Shown here piece after piece: positions 62,974 to 64,000 of a stretch of DNA of 64,000 nt (position 1 is the first letter of the stretch; each line of letters starts with the position of its first letter). The notes beneath the pieces were generated by a model. That model did not search any database. It saw only the letters and a list, made by a program, of their open reading frames with translations, and had not been told where the DNA came from. Both the position numbers and the translations under genes were made by a program. Origin of the DNA: Arthrobacter sp. FW306-2-2C-D06B (lineage in GTDB: Bacteria; Actinomycetota; Actinomycetes; Actinomycetales; Micrococcaceae); the NCBI RefSeq assembly GCF_021789175.1, contig NZ_CP084560.1:1674001-1738000 (forward strand), in the 5' to 3' direction.

Positions 62974-63654
62974 ATGGCTTTGACGCCAGAAGACGTTGTC
63001 AACAAGCGCTTTCAGCCGACCAAGTTCCGCGAAGGCTACGACCAGGACGAGGTCGACGACTTTCTCGACGAAATCGTCGTCGAGCTGAGGCGTTTGAACC
63101 AAGAGAACGACGAGCTGCGCAAGAAGCTCGGCGAAGCCGGAAACCCAGTGGCTGCAAGCGCGGCATCGGCACCCGTGGTCGAGAAGGTGCCCGCACCGGT
63201 GAAGGCCGACAAGGACGCCCATGCCAAGGCGGAAGCCGAAGCGAAGGCCGAGGCTGAGAAGAAGAAGGAGCCGGCTGTTGCCGCCGCTCCGGTTCCGGCC
63301 GCACCTTCGGCCGGCTCGCCCTCTGCCGAGTCCGCAGCGGGTCTGCTGGCCATGGCTCAGCAGATGCACGACAAGCACGTGGCCGATGGTGAGCAGCAGA
63401 AGGAAAAGATCATTGCCGAGGCGCAGATCGAAGCTTCCAGCCTCGTCAACGACGCGCAGGACAAGTCCCGCAAGATCCTCGGTGCCCTCGAGCAGCAGCG
63501 CAGCGTTCTCGAACGCAAGGTGGAGCAGCTCCGCGGCTTCGAGCGCGACTACCGCTCCCGCCTGAAGGCCTACATCGAAGGCCAGCTGCGTGACCTGGAT
63601 GCCCGCGGCTCAGTTGCGGCTCCTGAGGTCGGCGAAGCCGCCGCAGAGGTCTAG
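62974..63654 (+). CDS. wag31: DivIVA/Wag31 polar growth protein
   Basis: A 226-aa coiled-coil protein that marks curved membrane at poles and septum and guides wall growth. The N-terminal membrane-binding domain (about 1-35) is MALTPEDVVNKRF, then REGYDQDEVDDFLDEI. A first coiled coil (about 36-55), an Ala/Pro/Glu/Lys-rich linker (58-115) and a second coiled coil (about 120-210) follow. ATG has GAGGTGACC upstream. Related Wag31 is a target of Ser/Thr kinases, but no specific site is assigned here. Confidence 0.94.
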   Translation: MALTPEDVVNKRFQPTKFREGYDQDEVDDFLDEIVVELRRLNQENDELRKKLGEAGNPVAASAASAPVVEKVPAPVKADKDAHAKAEAEAKAEAEKKKEPAVAAAPVPAAPSAGSPSAESAAGLLAMAQQMHDKHVADGEQQKEKIIAEAQIEASSLVNDAQDKSRKILGALEQQRSVLERKVEQLRGFERDYRSRLKAYIEGQLRDLDARGSVAAPEVGEAAAEV

Positions 63655-63664
63655 CAAGTATTCT

Positions 63665-63703
63665 GAAAGCCGGTGGCTGGGGATTCCTCGGCCACCGGCT
63701 TTC
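63665..63703 (+). terminator. Terminator after divIVA
   Basis: GAAAGCCGGTGGC (63665-63677) pairs with GCCACCGGCTTTC (63691-63703), 13-nt loop, starting 11 bp after the divIVA stop. The end is CTTTCG with few T residues. Confidence 0.75.
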
Positions 63704-63746
63704 GCCTGTTAAGGCGCAGAAGCCACGGTTACCGAATGAAAGTACT

Positions 63747-64000
63747 ATGAGCGACGAACAAACTGACGGCACCGAGCCAACCAACAGCAGCGTGGAGCCG
63801 GTCCGCATCAAAGCCCACACGTGGCGTCCCGCACTGCTTTGGGTCTTTGCAGGCTTCGCCGTGTTCGCGTACGCCTTCGATCAACTGACCAAACTCTGGG
63901 TCACCAGCACCATGGTCGAAGGCGAGCGGATCCCCGTCCTTCCTCCTCTCCTGCACTGGTACTACATCCGAAACTCGGGCGCTGCGTTCTCCATCGGTGA
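63747..64000 (+). CDS. lspA: Lipoprotein signal peptidase (5' part only)
   Basis: The window ends inside this gene; 84 complete codons are visible. A charged N-terminal tail (1-27) precedes the first membrane helix (about 28-45) and the LspA signature FDQLTKLWV, followed by YYIRNSGAAFSIG, which contains the conserved Asn-x-Gly-Ala-Ala-Phe-Ser block. The second catalytic Asp lies beyond the edge. The enzyme removes signal peptides from prolipoproteins such as the one at 41271. The ATG at 63747 is chosen because it gives the usual actinobacterial leader. Confidence 0.93.
   Translation, partial: MSDEQTDGTEPTNSSVEPVRIKAHTWRPALLWVFAGFAVFAYAFDQLTKLWVTSTMVEGERIPVLPPLLHWYYIRNSGAAFSIG

Overview
The window is high-GC actinobacterial chromosome with frequent GTG starts and strong Shine-Dalgarno sites. 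Gene content and order fit an Arthrobacter-like member of the Micrococcaceae: a parA-scpA-scpB-rluB-tyrA-cmk-plsC-der operon, a gcvH-FHA-merR-nuclease-merR block, an aroG/pknL block and a complete dcw cluster running mraZ to lspA. The species assignment is inference from gene order and protein resemblance only. No phage, insertion sequence, CRISPR array or obvious defence island is present; most of the window is core genome.

Layout. 1-8.7 kb: the 3' end of an MTH1-like NUDIX gene; a minus-strand methylcitrate-cycle operon (gntR-prpD-prpB-prpC) with two TGTATACA operators; a CitA/DcuS-type sensor and its response regulator, divergent from a DctA-like dicarboxylate symporter. 8.7-17.1 kb: the parA/scp/der operon, then tRNA-Pro(GGG). 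17.1-25.1 kb: a gene-poor stretch, phnA/yjdM, a marR/MFS divergent pair, an Fpg/Nei glycosylase, gcvH with a GarA-like FHA protein, ftsR-like merR, DUF151 nuclease, a second merR, and an orphan ParA-type ATPase. 25.4-34.4 kb: pyruvate carboxylase, long-chain acyl-CoA ligase, ROK kinase, a small membrane protein, an alpha/beta hydrolase and an acyltransferase. 34.4-43.8 kb: class II DAHP synthase, a PASTA kinase whose reading frame is broken, a LysM/lytic-transglycosylase protein, an Rv2175c-like DNA-binding protein, polyprenyl synthase, lipoprotein, dinB and DUF3040. 44-64 kb: mraZ, rsmH, ftsL, pbp, murE, murF, mraY, murD, ftsW, murG, murC, ftsQ, ftsZ, pgeF, yggS, sepF, yggT, divIVA(wag31) and the start of lspA.

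How it works together. The last 20 kb makes the lipid II precursor, flips and polymerises it at the septum and builds the Z ring. The kinase, the GarA-like FHA protein and the Rv2175c-like protein are members of actinobacterial Ser/Thr-phosphorylation circuits. The prp operon, DctA and pyruvate carboxylase form a carbon theme: propionyl-CoA to succinate and pyruvate, C4-dicarboxylate uptake, and anaplerosis.

Most useful observations: a one-base frameshift in the PASTA kinase; a shared ACCTT-N13-AAGGT element upstream of both the parA/scp operon and ftsZ (candidate MerR/FtsR operator); a textbook MraZ operator with 10-bp periodicity; a MurE specificity motif reading DDPH instead of DNPR; and several perfect palindromes in divergent or long intergenic regions. 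I found no wholly new multi-gene system.
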